Assembly (NCBI RefSeq): GCF_943737005.1 | Contig: NZ_CALSFU010000014.1 | Location: forward strand, 93,385 to 157,384 | Direction of reading: 5' to 3' | DNA from: Achromobacter sp. Marseille-Q4962 | GTDB taxonomy: Bacteria > Pseudomonadota > Gammaproteobacteria > Burkholderiales > Burkholderiaceae_B | Length of the DNA: 64,000 nucleotides | In this document: positions 54,284 to 62,860 of the stretch, piece by piece | Layout of the letters: each line of letters starts with the position of its first letter | Position numbering within the stretch: position 1 is the first letter of the stretch | Translations under genes and position numbers: made by a program | The notes under the pieces: model-generated | What the model saw: the letters and a program-made list of their open reading frames with translations, nothing else | Databases searched by the model: none | What the model was told of the DNA's origin: nothing

Positions 54284-55147
54284 CTAATTGGGCTGGGGCT
54301 TGCCCGGATCCTGGGCAAGCACCTGGGGCGCGCCATAGCCTTCGGGCGGCGTCTCGGCGGGGCGGGCGCGCCGGGGCTGGTGCACGCGGCCGGCCGGCAC
54401 CAGCGAGTCCGGCGCTTCCGGATTGGTCCAGAGCGGGTCCGGAATCTCGGCGAAGACCTGGCGCAGCCGCTCGCCCCAGGTGCTGCGGATCATGCGGAAA
54501 TATTCGTTGCGCTCGTCGATGCAGGCGAAGTGGGTGATGCGCAGCGAGCCCGCGTCATAGACCAGCAGGTCCAGCGGCAGGCCGACCGAGATATTGGAGC
54601 GCAGCGTCGAATCCATGGAAATCAGGGCGCATTTCGCAGCCTCGTCCAGCGAGGTGCCGGGCCGCAGCACGCGGTCCAGGATGGGCTTGCCGTACTTGGC
54701 CTCGCCGATCTGGAAATACGGGCATTCTTCGCCGGCCTCGATGAAATTGCCTGCGGAGTAGATCTGGAACAGGCGGCAGCGCTCGGCGCCGATCTGGCCG
54801 CCGAAGATCAGGTTGACGTTGAAGTCCACGCCCTGCGCCCGCAGCGCCTCGGCCTCCTGGTGGTAGACCCGGCGCACGGCCGCGCCCACGCGGCGCGCGG
54901 CCTCGAACATGTCGGGCGCGTTCCAGAGCGATTCGCCGTCCTCGTCGGGCTGGCGGTCCAGCGCGTTGAGCACCGCCTGGCTCACGGCGAGGTTGCCGGA
55001 GGTCATCAGCGCCATGACGCGCTCGCCCGGCAGCTCGAACACGGTCATTTTGCGGAAGACGCTGATCTGGTCCACCCCCGCGTTGGTGCGGGAGTCGGAC
55101 AGGAAGACCAGGCCGGAATCGAGGCGGGCCGCTATGCAGTAGGTCAT
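54284..55147 (-). CDS. Anbu-type proteasome-like peptidase
   Basis: 287 residues of the bacterial proteasome homologue Anbu (COG3484). MTYCIAARLDSGLVFLSDSRTNAGVDQIS is the defining N terminus; Thr2, exposed after Met removal, is the presumed nucleophile, and Asp/Ser/Lys of the fold follow. YGKPILDRVLRPGTSLDEAAKCALISMDSTLRSN is conserved. The C-terminal ~45 residues are Pro/Arg-rich and variable. Anbu forms an open-ring assembly and its substrates are unknown. It is the last gene of a four-gene operon with an ATP-grasp ligase. Confidence 0.93.
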   Translation of the reverse strand: MTYCIAARLDSGLVFLSDSRTNAGVDQISVFRKMTVFELPGERVMALMTSGNLAVSQAVLNALDRQPDEDGESLWNAPDMFEAARRVGAAVRRVYHQEAEALRAQGVDFNVNLIFGGQIGAERCRLFQIYSAGNFIEAGEECPYFQIGEAKYGKPILDRVLRPGTSLDEAAKCALISMDSTLRSNISVGLPLDLLVYDAGSLRITHFACIDERNEYFRMIRSTWGERLRQVFAEIPDPLWTNPEAPDSLVPAGRVHQPRRARPAETPPEGYGAPQVLAQDPGKPQPN

Positions 55148-55250
55148 GATCGGAAACAGGGGGAAGCCACGCCGCATTGTATTGCGCCGCAGGAGCGGAG
55201 CGCTGGCCCGGGGCGCCCCTCGCCGGGCGCCCGGCGACGTCCCGCGCCGT

Positions 55251-56051
55251 CTACTGCTGGCCCGCCTGCACCTGCACCGTGGCTTCCATGGATTCCTCGC
55301 CGCCGCCGCTGCGCACGCCCCGCACCGGCGAGGCGGAATCGTAGTCGCGCGCCACCGCCAGCCGGCAGTGGCACTCGGAGGCGAACTGGCGGTTGGTGAT
55401 GTCCACGCTGGTCCAGCCCGCGCCCGGCAGCCACACGTCGGCCCAGGCGTGGCTGGCCGCATGTTCGGCGGCGGTGTAGAGGTAGCCGCTCACGTAGCGG
55501 GCCGGCACGCCCAGCCCGCGCACGCAGGCCAGAAAAAGATGCGCGTGGTCCTGGCAGACGCCATGGCCCAGGGCCAGCACCTGGCCGGCGGCGGTGGTGA
55601 CGTCGGTGGTGCCGGGTTCGTAGGCCACGCGCGCACAGATGGCCTCGGCCAGCGCCAGCGCGTCTTCGGGCGTATTCAGGCCGCCGGGCAGCGCCTCGCG
55701 CACGAAAGCCATGATGGTGTCGTCGGCTTGCGTCAACGGCGTCTGCACGCAATAAGCGTGCACGGGCAGCCGGCTGTCCTCGCCGCCCAGCGCGCCCCGC
55801 ACGAGCGGCTCCACCAGCACCTGCCCCGTGACCCGCAGTTCGATCTCGGTGTGCGGGCGGTTCAGCGTGAGCGTGTGCGTGATGTTGCCGTAGGCGTCGA
55901 CCTGGCGCTCCAGTTCGCCGGGGGCGTCGATCTGCCAGCGCAGCACGCGCTGGTGCTCGTCGTCGCGGGGCGTCAGGCGCAGGGTCTGGATGCTGTAGAT
56001 GACCGGCGCGGTGTAGCGGTAGTGCGTGACGTGCGTAATGAACTGTTTCAT
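55251..56051 (-). CDS. transglutaminase-like cysteine peptidase
   Basis: 266 residues. The N-terminal bacterial transglutaminase-like domain (THVTHYRYTAPVIYSIQTLRL) precedes the catalytic core: Cys in GHGVCQDHAHLFLACVRGLG, His in SHAWADVWLPGAGW, Asp in SVDITN. It could hydrolyse or transfer amide bonds. The Met at 56051 (MKQFITHV) fits the family; the longer start does not. Member of the ATP-grasp/Alpha-E/Anbu operon. Confidence 0.93.
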   Translation of the reverse strand: MKQFITHVTHYRYTAPVIYSIQTLRLTPRDDEHQRVLRWQIDAPGELERQVDAYGNITHTLTLNRPHTEIELRVTGQVLVEPLVRGALGGEDSRLPVHAYCVQTPLTQADDTIMAFVREALPGGLNTPEDALALAEAICARVAYEPGTTDVTTAAGQVLALGHGVCQDHAHLFLACVRGLGVPARYVSGYLYTAAEHAASHAWADVWLPGAGWTSVDITNRQFASECHCRLAVARDYDSASPVRGVRSGGGEESMEATVQVQAGQQ

Positions 56052-56093
56052 GCCTGTCCCCAGGGTTAAGGCCCGTCGATGCCGGAACACGTC

Positions 56094-57050
56094 CTAGGCC
56101 GACAGCGGCAGCAGGAAGTCCTGGCTGATCCGGTTGCCCAGATCGTTGACGCGGTCCAGGAAGTGTTCCAGGTAGCGGTGCAGCCCGCCGGCGAGTATGT
56201 CTTCCACCCGGCCGTATTGCAGCTGCGCCCACAGCATGCCCGCGCGGCGCTCGGTTTCCCGCGAGCGCCGGTTGGAGACGCGCGCCAGGTCCCCGGCCAC
56301 GGCGCGGATGCTGGCCAACAGCGAGCGCGGCATGTCGCCGTGCAGGATGAGGAGTTCGGCCACCCGGTCCGGCGTGATCACGTCGCGATATACCTTGCGG
56401 TAGATCTCCAGCCCCGACACCGAGCTGAGCAGGGCCGACCAGCGGTAGAACTCGCTCTGCTCCGCGGTCTGGCCCCAGGCGTCGGCCGCGCCGCCGCGCT
56501 CGTGGAATTTCACGTCCAGCATGCGCGCGGTGTTGTCGGCGCGCTCCAGGTGCATGCCGAGGCGCATGAAATAGAGCGCCTCGTCTTCCAGCATGGTGCC
56601 GATGGTGACGCCGCGCGCCAGGTGCGAGCGGAACTTGACCCACTCGAAGAACTCGCCCGGATTGCGCTCCGGCAGGCCGGCGTTCAGGAGCTTCTGCAGT
56701 TCCAGCCAGGTGGTGTTGTAGGTTTCCCAGACCTCGGTGGTGAGGCTGCCGCGCACCGCGCGCGCATTCTCGCGGGCCGCGCGCATGCAGGCGTAGATGG
56801 AAGAAGGGTTGTCCGGGTCGCGCACCATGAAATGCAGCACGTCCTGCGGCGAAATGGCGGCATGGCGGGCCTGGTACGGCCCCTGCAGTTCGGAGATGCG
56901 CAGCACGCCCAGCCAGGAGCCCTGGCGCATCTGCGTGTCCTGCGGCAGCAGCGACATCTGCAGGTTCACGTCCAGCATGCGCGCGGTGTTCTCGGCGCGC
57001 TCGGTGTAGCGGCACATCCAGAACAGGTTGTCGGCGGTTCGGCTCAGCAT
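56094..57050 (-). CDS. Alpha-E domain protein
   Basis: 318 residues, almost all helical. MLSRTADNLFWMCRYTERAENTARMLDVN is the Alpha-E signature, with the second conserved Glu-Arg-Ala-Asp stretch at HLERADNTARMLDVKF near 155. The domain has no known catalytic residues and is always found with the circularly permuted ATP-grasp protein, so it is probably its structural or carrier partner. It starts 2 bp after the ligase stop (tightly coupled). Confidence 0.93.
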   Translation of the reverse strand: MLSRTADNLFWMCRYTERAENTARMLDVNLQMSLLPQDTQMRQGSWLGVLRISELQGPYQARHAAISPQDVLHFMVRDPDNPSSIYACMRAARENARAVRGSLTTEVWETYNTTWLELQKLLNAGLPERNPGEFFEWVKFRSHLARGVTIGTMLEDEALYFMRLGMHLERADNTARMLDVKFHERGGAADAWGQTAEQSEFYRWSALLSSVSGLEIYRKVYRDVITPDRVAELLILHGDMPRSLLASIRAVAGDLARVSNRRSRETERRAGMLWAQLQYGRVEDILAGGLHRYLEHFLDRVNDLGNRISQDFLLPLSA

Positions 57051-57052
57051 GT

Positions 57053-58483
57053 TCAGTCCTCCAGTACCCAGGTGTCCTTGGTGCCGCCGCCCTGGCTGCT
57101 GTTGACCACCAGCGAACCTTCGGTGAGCGCGACGCGGCACAGGCCGCCGGGCACGGTGCGGATATCCTTGCCGCACAGCACGTAGGGGCGCAGGTCCACG
57201 TGGCGCGGCGCTATGCCCGATTCCACATACGTGGGCACGGTGGAGAGCGCCAGCGTGGGCTGGGCGATGTAGTTGGCCGGATGCGCGCGCACCCGCTCGC
57301 GGAAGGCGTCCACTTCGGCGCGCGTGGCCGAAGGCCCCACCAGCATGCCGTAGCCGCCCGCGCCGTGCACTTCCTTGACCACGAGTTCATGCATATTGGC
57401 CAGCACGTGCGACAGGTCTTGCGGCTGCCCGCAGCGCCACGTGGGCACATTGGACAGCAGCGGCTCCTCGCCCAGGTAGAAGCGGATCATGTCGGGCACG
57501 TGGAGATAGGTGGACTTGTCGTCCGCGATGCCCGTGCCGATGGCGTTGGCCAGCGTGACGCGCCCCGCGCGGTACACCGACAGCAGGCCCGGCACGCCCA
57601 GCGCCGAATCGGCGCGGAAAGACAGCGGATCGAGAAAATCGTCGTCGATGCGGCGGTAGATCACGTCCACCTTGCGCGGGCCTTGCGTGGTGCGCATGTA
57701 GACCGTGTTCCGTTCCACGAAGAGATCCTGGCCCTCCACCAGCTCCACGCCCATCTGCTGCGCCAGGAAGGCATGCTCGAAATAGGCGGAGTTGTACATG
57801 CCCGGGGTCAGCACCACCACGGTGGGGTCGTCGCCGCCATGCGGCGCCACTTCGCGCAGGTTGTCCAGCAGCAGGTCGGGGTAGTGCGCCACCGGCCCGA
57901 CCTTGATGCGGCTGAACGCGTCCGGCATGAGCCGCATGGACATCTTGCGGTTCTCCAGCATGTACGACACCCCCGACGGCACCCGCAGGTTGTCCTCCAG
58001 CACATAGAACTCGCCCGCGCCCGCGCGCACGATGTCCACGCCCGCGATGTGGCAATAAATGTCCTCGGCCACGTTCACGTCCTGCATTTCCGGGCGGTAC
58101 TGCGCGTTCAGGAACACCTGCTCGGCCGGCACCACGCCGGCGCGCACGATGTCGTGCTCGTGATAGATGTCATGCAGGAACATGTTCAGTGCGCGCACGC
58201 GTTGCTTCAGTCCGGCCTCCAGGCTGCGCCATTCCTCGGCGGGAATGATGCGCGGGATGAGGTCGAAGGGGATCAGGCGCTCGGTGCCCGCCGCGTCGCC
58301 GGCCACGGAAAAGGTAATGCCGACCCGCCGGAAGGTGAGGTCCGCCTCCAGCCGGCGCGTGCGCATCGATTCGGCCGACTGCTCCTGGTGCCAGCGCTCG
58401 AACGCCTGGTAATGGGAGCGCGCCGCGCCGCCGGGCTCCCGCATCTCGTCATAGGCGGCGGGACGGCCGGTCGTGTGATTCAT
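57053..58483 (-). CDS. circularly permuted ATP-grasp ligase
   Basis: 476 residues. FDLIPRIIPAEEWRSLEAGLKQRVRALN begins the family; VLEDNLRVPSGVSYMLENRKM and VVVLTPGMYNSAYFEHAFLAQQMGVELVEG follow; KEVHGAGGYGMLVGP is the ATP-binding glycine loop and PTYVESGIAPRHVDLRPYVLCG closes the active site. Such enzymes join a carboxylate to an amine at the cost of ATP; peptide synthesis or tagging is predicted. The start at 58483 lies about 70 bp after a sigma-54-type promoter. Confidence 0.93.
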   Translation of the reverse strand: MNHTTGRPAAYDEMREPGGAARSHYQAFERWHQEQSAESMRTRRLEADLTFRRVGITFSVAGDAAGTERLIPFDLIPRIIPAEEWRSLEAGLKQRVRALNMFLHDIYHEHDIVRAGVVPAEQVFLNAQYRPEMQDVNVAEDIYCHIAGVDIVRAGAGEFYVLEDNLRVPSGVSYMLENRKMSMRLMPDAFSRIKVGPVAHYPDLLLDNLREVAPHGGDDPTVVVLTPGMYNSAYFEHAFLAQQMGVELVEGQDLFVERNTVYMRTTQGPRKVDVIYRRIDDDFLDPLSFRADSALGVPGLLSVYRAGRVTLANAIGTGIADDKSTYLHVPDMIRFYLGEEPLLSNVPTWRCGQPQDLSHVLANMHELVVKEVHGAGGYGMLVGPSATRAEVDAFRERVRAHPANYIAQPTLALSTVPTYVESGIAPRHVDLRPYVLCGKDIRTVPGGLCRVALTEGSLVVNSSQGGGTKDTWVLED

Positions 58484-58562
58484 GGCTCCTCCATAGCGGT
58501 TGCGGCGGCCCGCTGGCCGGGGCCGTTTTCCGGCCCTGCGGGGCCGGCATGCACGTAGAACA

Positions 58563-58579
58563 AGCAACCCGTGTGCCAA
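58563..58579 (-). promoter_or_regulatory. sigma-54 (RpoN) promoter of the ATP-grasp/Anbu operon
   Basis: On the minus strand TTGGCACACGGGTTGCT matches the -24/-12 consensus TGGCAC-N5-TTGC(A/T), with the GG and GC spaced exactly 12 bp apart. The predicted start is about 58553, 70 bp before the ATP-grasp start. Confidence 0.72.
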
Positions 58580-58693
58580 CTGCGGGCGACGGGGTCCGGA
58601 GGGAAATATCCTCCCCATGGCGGGCCGCCGCCATCCTCTTGGCGGATGAGGCGGCCGGCGAGGCGGCCGCGCCGCGCGGGGAGGTGGCGGGAG

Positions 58694-58728
58694 CCGGCGC
58701 TTTGCACCATTATGGTGCAAAGCGCCGG
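58694..58728. promoter_or_regulatory. perfect 35-bp palindrome with NtrC-site core
   Basis: Seventeen-base arms meet at a single central T. The core TGCACCATTATGGTGCA matches the NtrC enhancer consensus TGCACC-N5-GGTGCA. It is about 158 bp upstream of the predicted sigma-54 start, a usual enhancer distance. It lies between the divergent ATP-grasp and cyclo-ligase genes, nearer the latter's stop, and could also serve as a terminator-like hairpin for the cyclo-ligase gene, but no T run follows on that strand. Confidence 0.7.
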
Positions 58729-58798
58729 GCGGCGGTGGTGCGCGGCCCGCCCGGCGCGGGGACGCGAATGGCCTGGGGCGGGCGCCGGCCCGCGGGCG

Positions 58799-59476
58799 TC
58801 AGTTCATGCGGAACGATTGCAGCGGCGCGCCCGAGGGGCCCAGCGCGCCCGAAGGCGGCTGCAGCGCCCAGCCGTCTTCGGTGAGAACCGCGTCCAGCGG
58901 CTCGTCGTGGGGCGCGGCCTGGTAGCCGGCGTCGAGTTCGCCGCAGCGCCAGGCGACGCCGATGGCGAGGAAGTCGTGCCCCTTGGCCCGCAGCGCGGCC
59001 AGGGTGCGGTCGTAGTAGCCTCCGCCATAGCCCAGGCGGTCGCCATGGGCCGTATAGCCCAGCGTGGGCACCAGGATGACGTCGGGCACCAGGTCGGGGC
59101 CGGAAACCGGCTCCTGGATGCCGTAGGGGCCGGCGCGCATCTCGGCCTCGGGCGTCCAGGGCAGAAAGGCCAGCGGCGCGTTGCGTTCCCGCACCACGGG
59201 CAGCGTCACGGTCATGTGGGCCTCGGCCCATTGAGTCAGCAGCGGGCGTAGGTCCGGCTCATCCGGCATGGGCCAGAAGGCGGCCACAGTGGTGGGAGCC
59301 GGCCGGCCGGCGGCCACCGCCGCCTCGCGGGCCAGGTTCAGCCAGGTGTACAGGCGCCCCCGCATGAGCAGCGCGCCGCGGCTGCGCTGGTTTTCGGGCA
59401 GCGCGGCGCGTTGCTGGCGCAATCGCGCCCGCAGCCCGACTGCGTTATTCTCTGGCATATTTTTCTGCGTAGTCAT
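58799..59476 (-). CDS. 5-formyltetrahydrofolate cyclo-ligase
   Basis: 225 residues. RARLRQQRAALPENQRSR at the N terminus is the ATP-binding start and GDRLGYGGGYYDRTLAALRAKG near residue 140 the signature. It converts 5-formyl-THF to methenyl-THF, returning storage folate to the one-carbon pool used by MetF. The Met at 59476 is chosen; upstream in-frame sequence is antisense to the slt leader. No 6S RNA-like sequence is seen upstream, though the two are neighbours in some bacteria. Confidence 0.92.
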   Translation of the reverse strand: MTTQKNMPENNAVGLRARLRQQRAALPENQRSRGALLMRGRLYTWLNLAREAAVAAGRPAPTTVAAFWPMPDEPDLRPLLTQWAEAHMTVTLPVVRERNAPLAFLPWTPEAEMRAGPYGIQEPVSGPDLVPDVILVPTLGYTAHGDRLGYGGGYYDRTLAALRAKGHDFLAIGVAWRCGELDAGYQAAPHDEPLDAVLTEDGWALQPPSGALGPSGAPLQSFRMN

Positions 59477-59570
59477 GCGGGTGGTGGTCGATGGGGTGGA
59501 CGGTGAAGTCGGAAACAGGAATGTGCGAAGCAACGCGCCGGGCCGCGTGCCGGACGACGGGCCGCTGCGC

Positions 59571-59600
59571 CCCGGACTGTCGCGTCCCGGACTGTCGCGC
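59571..59600. repeat. two tandem copies of a 15-bp unit
   Basis: CCCGGACTGTCGCGT is followed by CCCGGACTGTCGCGC, differing only at the last base, in the spacer just before the slt ribosome site. Copy number might vary between strains. Confidence 0.85.
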
Positions 59601-59618
59601 CCCGAAAAGGAAAGCGGC

Positions 59619-61757
59619 ATGACCAGGATCGCGCACTTCCGACGGTATCAGAAATCGCCCCGAAAATCCGGCAGCGTGTCCGCCAGCCCGGCGTCCGGCC
59701 GGGGGCTGCGCGCCTGGCTGCCCCTGCTGGCCCTCTTCACGGCGGCCTGCGCGCCGGTGGGCGCGCAGCAGCGCGCGGCCTCGGTCAATGCGCAGCCGCA
59801 GGCGGCGGCGCCCCAGCCGGCCATCTCGGTGCCGCCGGCTGTGCTGGCGGGCCTGCCGTCCGAGCCCGATACGCCCGCGCGCGCCGCGGTGGTGGCCGCG
59901 CGCGAAGCCATGACCCGCAAGCAGTGGTCGGTGCTGGGCGCCCTGGCGCCCCAGGCCCAGGACGACCCGCTGGGCATGTATCCGGAATACTGGCTGCTGC
60001 GCTACCAGCTCTGGACCGTGCCCGCCGGCGAGCGGCCCACCGCGCAGTTGCAGCGCTTCATCAGCAGCAACCCCGACGCCTACCTGGCCGACCGCCTGCG
60101 CGGCGACTGGCTGCTGGCCGCCGCCCGCGGCGGCGATTTCGAAACCGTGCGCAAGCTGTCGCCGGTCCGGAACACCAATTCCCAGATCGAGTGCGCCATA
60201 CTCGACGCGCGCCACATGACCGGGCAGCGCGTCACCGCGCGCGAGGCCATGGAGGTATTCGCGCCGGGCACGGCGTGCTGGGCCCTGTACGACCAGCTCG
60301 TGGCCGACCGCGTCCTGGGCTGGGATGAACTGGAGCCGCAATTGCGCGACGCCATCGAGGCCAACAAGACGGCCGATGCGCGCAGGTTCGTGCAATACAT
60401 GTTCGAGCCCCGCGACCAGAAAACCTACGACCTGCTCATGAAAGACCCGATGAAATGGCTGACGCGGCAGGGCCGCATGCCGGTCGGGCGCAACGAAAAA
60501 GAGCTGGTCACCATCGCGCTGGCCCGGCTGGCCCGTTCGGGCTCGGACATCAGCGTGGCCGATTCCTACCTGCGGCGCGAATGGGCCAAGTCGCTTTCCC
60601 CGTCCAACCTGGCCTGGGTGCGCGGGCAGTACGCGCTGGCCGCGGCGCTCAACCAGGACAGCCGCGCGGACGACTGGTACCGCGAGGCCGGCCACGTCCG
60701 CATGACCGAATACAACGCCGCCTGGAAGGTGCGCGCCGCGCTGCGCCAACCCCGCATCGACTGGAAATGGGTGCTGGCCTCCATCGGCGAGATGCCCGCG
60801 TCGCAGCAGGCCGAGCCTTCCTGGGTGTACTGGAAGGCGCGCGGCCTGGCCGCGACCGGCCGCCAGGACCAGGCGCAGGCCGCCTACGCGAGCATCGCCG
60901 ACCGCTTCGACTTCTACGGCCAGCTCGCCGCGGAAGAGCTGGGCCGGCGCATTACCGTGCCGCCCCGCCCGGCGCCCGTGACCGACGCCGAAATGGCCGA
61001 AGCGCGCGCCAACCCGGGGCTGCGGCGCGCGATTTCGCTTTTCCGCCTGGGCTGGCGCGCCGAGGCCGTGCCCGAGTGGAATTTCGCGCTGCGCGGCATG
61101 AACGACCGCCAGTTGCTGGCCGCCGCCGAGCTGGCGCGCGCGGAGAACATCTACGACCGCGTCGTCAACACGTCCGACCGCACGGAAAAAGAGTTCGACT
61201 TCAGCCAGCGCTTCATCGCGCCGTTCGAGGGGCGCGTCGCGGCCAAGGCCAACGCCATCGCGCTGGACCCCGCCTGGGTCTACGGCCTCATCCGGCAGGA
61301 GTCGCGCTTCATCACGGACGCCCGCTCGCACGTGGGCGCCTCCGGCCTGATGCAGCTCATGCCCGCGACCGCCAAATGGGTGGCCAAGAAGATCGGCATG
61401 ACGGACTTCACGCCGGACAGCGTCAACGATTTCGACACCAACACCATCCTGGGCACCAATTACCTCAACATGGTGCTGCGCGACCTGGACGGCTCGCAGG
61501 TGCTGGCCAGCGCGGGCTACAACGCCGGGCCGCGCCGGCCGCAGACCTGGCGCGCCACCTTCACGCATCCGGTGGAGGGCGCCATCTTCGCCGAGACCAT
61601 CCCCTTCACCGAAACCCGCACCTACGTGAAGAACGTGATGTCCAACGCCGTGTACTACGCCGCCATGTTCAGCGGCCAGCCGCAGTCGCTCAAGGAGCGC
61701 CTGGGCCTGATCGTGCCGCCGGGCGCGGGCGTGGAAACCGCCGCCAGGCTGCCATGA
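59619..61757 (+). CDS. slt: soluble lytic murein transglycosylase
   Basis: 712 residues. A signal sequence or lipid-like anchor ([17 protein letters not shown]; a Cys near residue 47 could be lipidated) leads to a long superhelical domain rich in TPR-like helices (residues 90-540) and a C-terminal lysozyme-like domain: [34 protein letters not shown] with catalytic Glu near 562, and [16 protein letters not shown]. It cleaves peptidoglycan to anhydromuropeptides in the periplasm. The ATG follows GAAAAGGAAAG. It overlaps cca by 4 bp. Confidence 0.95.
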   Translation: MTRIAHFRRYQKSPRKSGSVSASPASGRGLRAWLPLLALFTAACAPVGAQQRAASVNAQPQAAAPQPAISVPPAVLAGLPSEPDTPARAAVVAAREAMTRKQWSVLGALAPQAQDDPLGMYPEYWLLRYQLWTVPAGERPTAQLQRFISSNPDAYLADRLRGDWLLAAARGGDFETVRKLSPVRNTNSQIECAILDARHMTGQRVTAREAMEVFAPGTACWALYDQLVADRVLGWDELEPQLRDAIEANKTADARRFVQYMFEPRDQKTYDLLMKDPMKWLTRQGRMPVGRNEKELVTIALARLARSGSDISVADSYLRREWAKSLSPSNLAWVRGQYALAAALNQDSRADDWYREAGHVRMTEYNAAWKVRAALRQPRIDWKWVLASIGEMPASQQAEPSWVYWKARGLAATGRQDQAQAAYASIADRFDFYGQLAAEELGRRITVPPRPAPVTDAEMAEARANPGLRRAISLFRLGWRAEAVPEWNFALRGMNDRQLLAAAELARAENIYDRVVNTSDRTEKEFDFSQRFIAPFEGRVAAKANAIALDPAWVYGLIRQESRFITDARSHVGASGLMQLMPATAKWVAKKIGMTDFTPDSVNDFDTNTILGTNYLNMVLRDLDGSQVLASAGYNAGPRRPQTWRATFTHPVEGAIFAETIPFTETRTYVKNVMSNAVYYAAMFSGQPQSLKERLGLIVPPGAGVETAARLP

Positions 61758-62842
61758 CCCGCGATCCGGCGGTTCAGGGCCTGGACGTTTACGTGGTGGG
61801 CGGCGCGGTGCGCGACGCGCTGCTGGGCCTGCCCGCGGGCGACCGCGACTGGGTGGTGGTGGGCGCCACGCCGCAGGAGATGGCGCGGCGGGGCTTCGTG
61901 CCCGTGGGCGGCGACTTTCCCGTCTTCCTGCATCCGGTCACCAAGGAGGAATACGCGCTCGCGCGCACCGAGCGCAAGTCCGGGCGCGGCTACAAGGGCT
62001 TCACCTTCTACACCGGCGCGGACGTCTCGCTCGAAGACGATCTGCGCAGGCGCGACCTTACCGTGAACGCCATTGCCCGCACGCCCGAAGGCGAGCTGGT
62101 CGATCCGCTGAACGGCGCGGCCGACGTGCGCGCGCGCGTACTGCGTCACGTGGGCGAAGCTTTCGCCGAAGACCCGGTGCGCATCCTGCGGCTGGCGCGC
62201 TTCGCCGCCCGTTTCGCCGACTTCCGCGTCGCGCCCGAGACGCTGGAGCTGTGCCGCGATATGGTCCGGGCGGGCGAGGCCGACGCCCTGGTGCCCGAGC
62301 GCGTCTGGAAAGAGCTGTCGCGTGGCCTCATGGCCGGGCGGCCGTCCCGCATGCTGGAGGTGCTGGCGCAGTCGGGCGCGCTGGAGCGCGTCATGCCCGA
62401 GCTGGAAGGCGCGCAGGCCGTGAGCGCCGACCTGGACCGCGCCGCAGGCCGGAATCTGCCGCTGCCCGGGCGCTATGCGCTGCTGTGCCGCCTGAGCGGC
62501 GAGCGCGCGGCGCTGGGCCGCCGCCTGCGCGTGCCGGCCGAATGCAACGACCATGCGCGGCTGCTTCCGGTGCTGCTGCAGGGGCTGGCCGGCAGCGCGG
62601 ATGCCGCCTCGCGGCTCGCCCTGCTGGAGCAGACCGACGCGCTGCGCAAGCCGGACCGTTTTTTCGAGCTGCTGGACGCGGCCGCCGTGCTCGGCCCGGT
62701 GGACGAGCCGGCCTGGCGGCGTCGGGTGCAGGCGGTGCGCGGCGTGGATGCCGGGGCCATCGCGCGCGCCTGCGCCGGCGATACGGCGCGCATCAAGCAG
62801 GCCGTGCGCGAGGCGCGGCTCGAGCGCCTAGCCGCCCTGTAG
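61754..62842 (+). CDS. cca: CCA-adding tRNA nucleotidyltransferase
   Basis: 362 residues. [29 protein letters not shown] carries the G-G and DxD metal motif of class II nucleotidyltransferases, [14 protein letters not shown] the RRRD ribose-specificity site, and [12 protein letters not shown] the CCA-specific neck. It repairs tRNA 3' ends. It lacks the C-terminal HD phosphohydrolase domain of E. coli Cca, so it is the shorter type. Start overlaps the slt stop (ATGA). Confidence 0.95.
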   Translation: MTRDPAVQGLDVYVVGGAVRDALLGLPAGDRDWVVVGATPQEMARRGFVPVGGDFPVFLHPVTKEEYALARTERKSGRGYKGFTFYTGADVSLEDDLRRRDLTVNAIARTPEGELVDPLNGAADVRARVLRHVGEAFAEDPVRILRLARFAARFADFRVAPETLELCRDMVRAGEADALVPERVWKELSRGLMAGRPSRMLEVLAQSGALERVMPELEGAQAVSADLDRAAGRNLPLPGRYALLCRLSGERAALGRRLRVPAECNDHARLLPVLLQGLAGSADAASRLALLEQTDALRKPDRFFELLDAAAVLGPVDEPAWRRRVQAVRGVDAGAIARACAGDTARIKQAVREARLERLAAL

Positions 62843-62860
62843 CGGGGCGCCGTCCGGCGC

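Noticed and set aside
59477..59618. 6S RNA next to the cyclo-ligase gene
   Set aside because: 6S RNA is beside this gene in some bacteria, but the spacer here is only 142 bp and shows no open-complex-like long hairpin.
59445..61568. A 707-codon open frame opposite slt
   Set aside because: Its composition is Arg/Gly/Ala-rich and it lies exactly against slt; this is a shadow frame.
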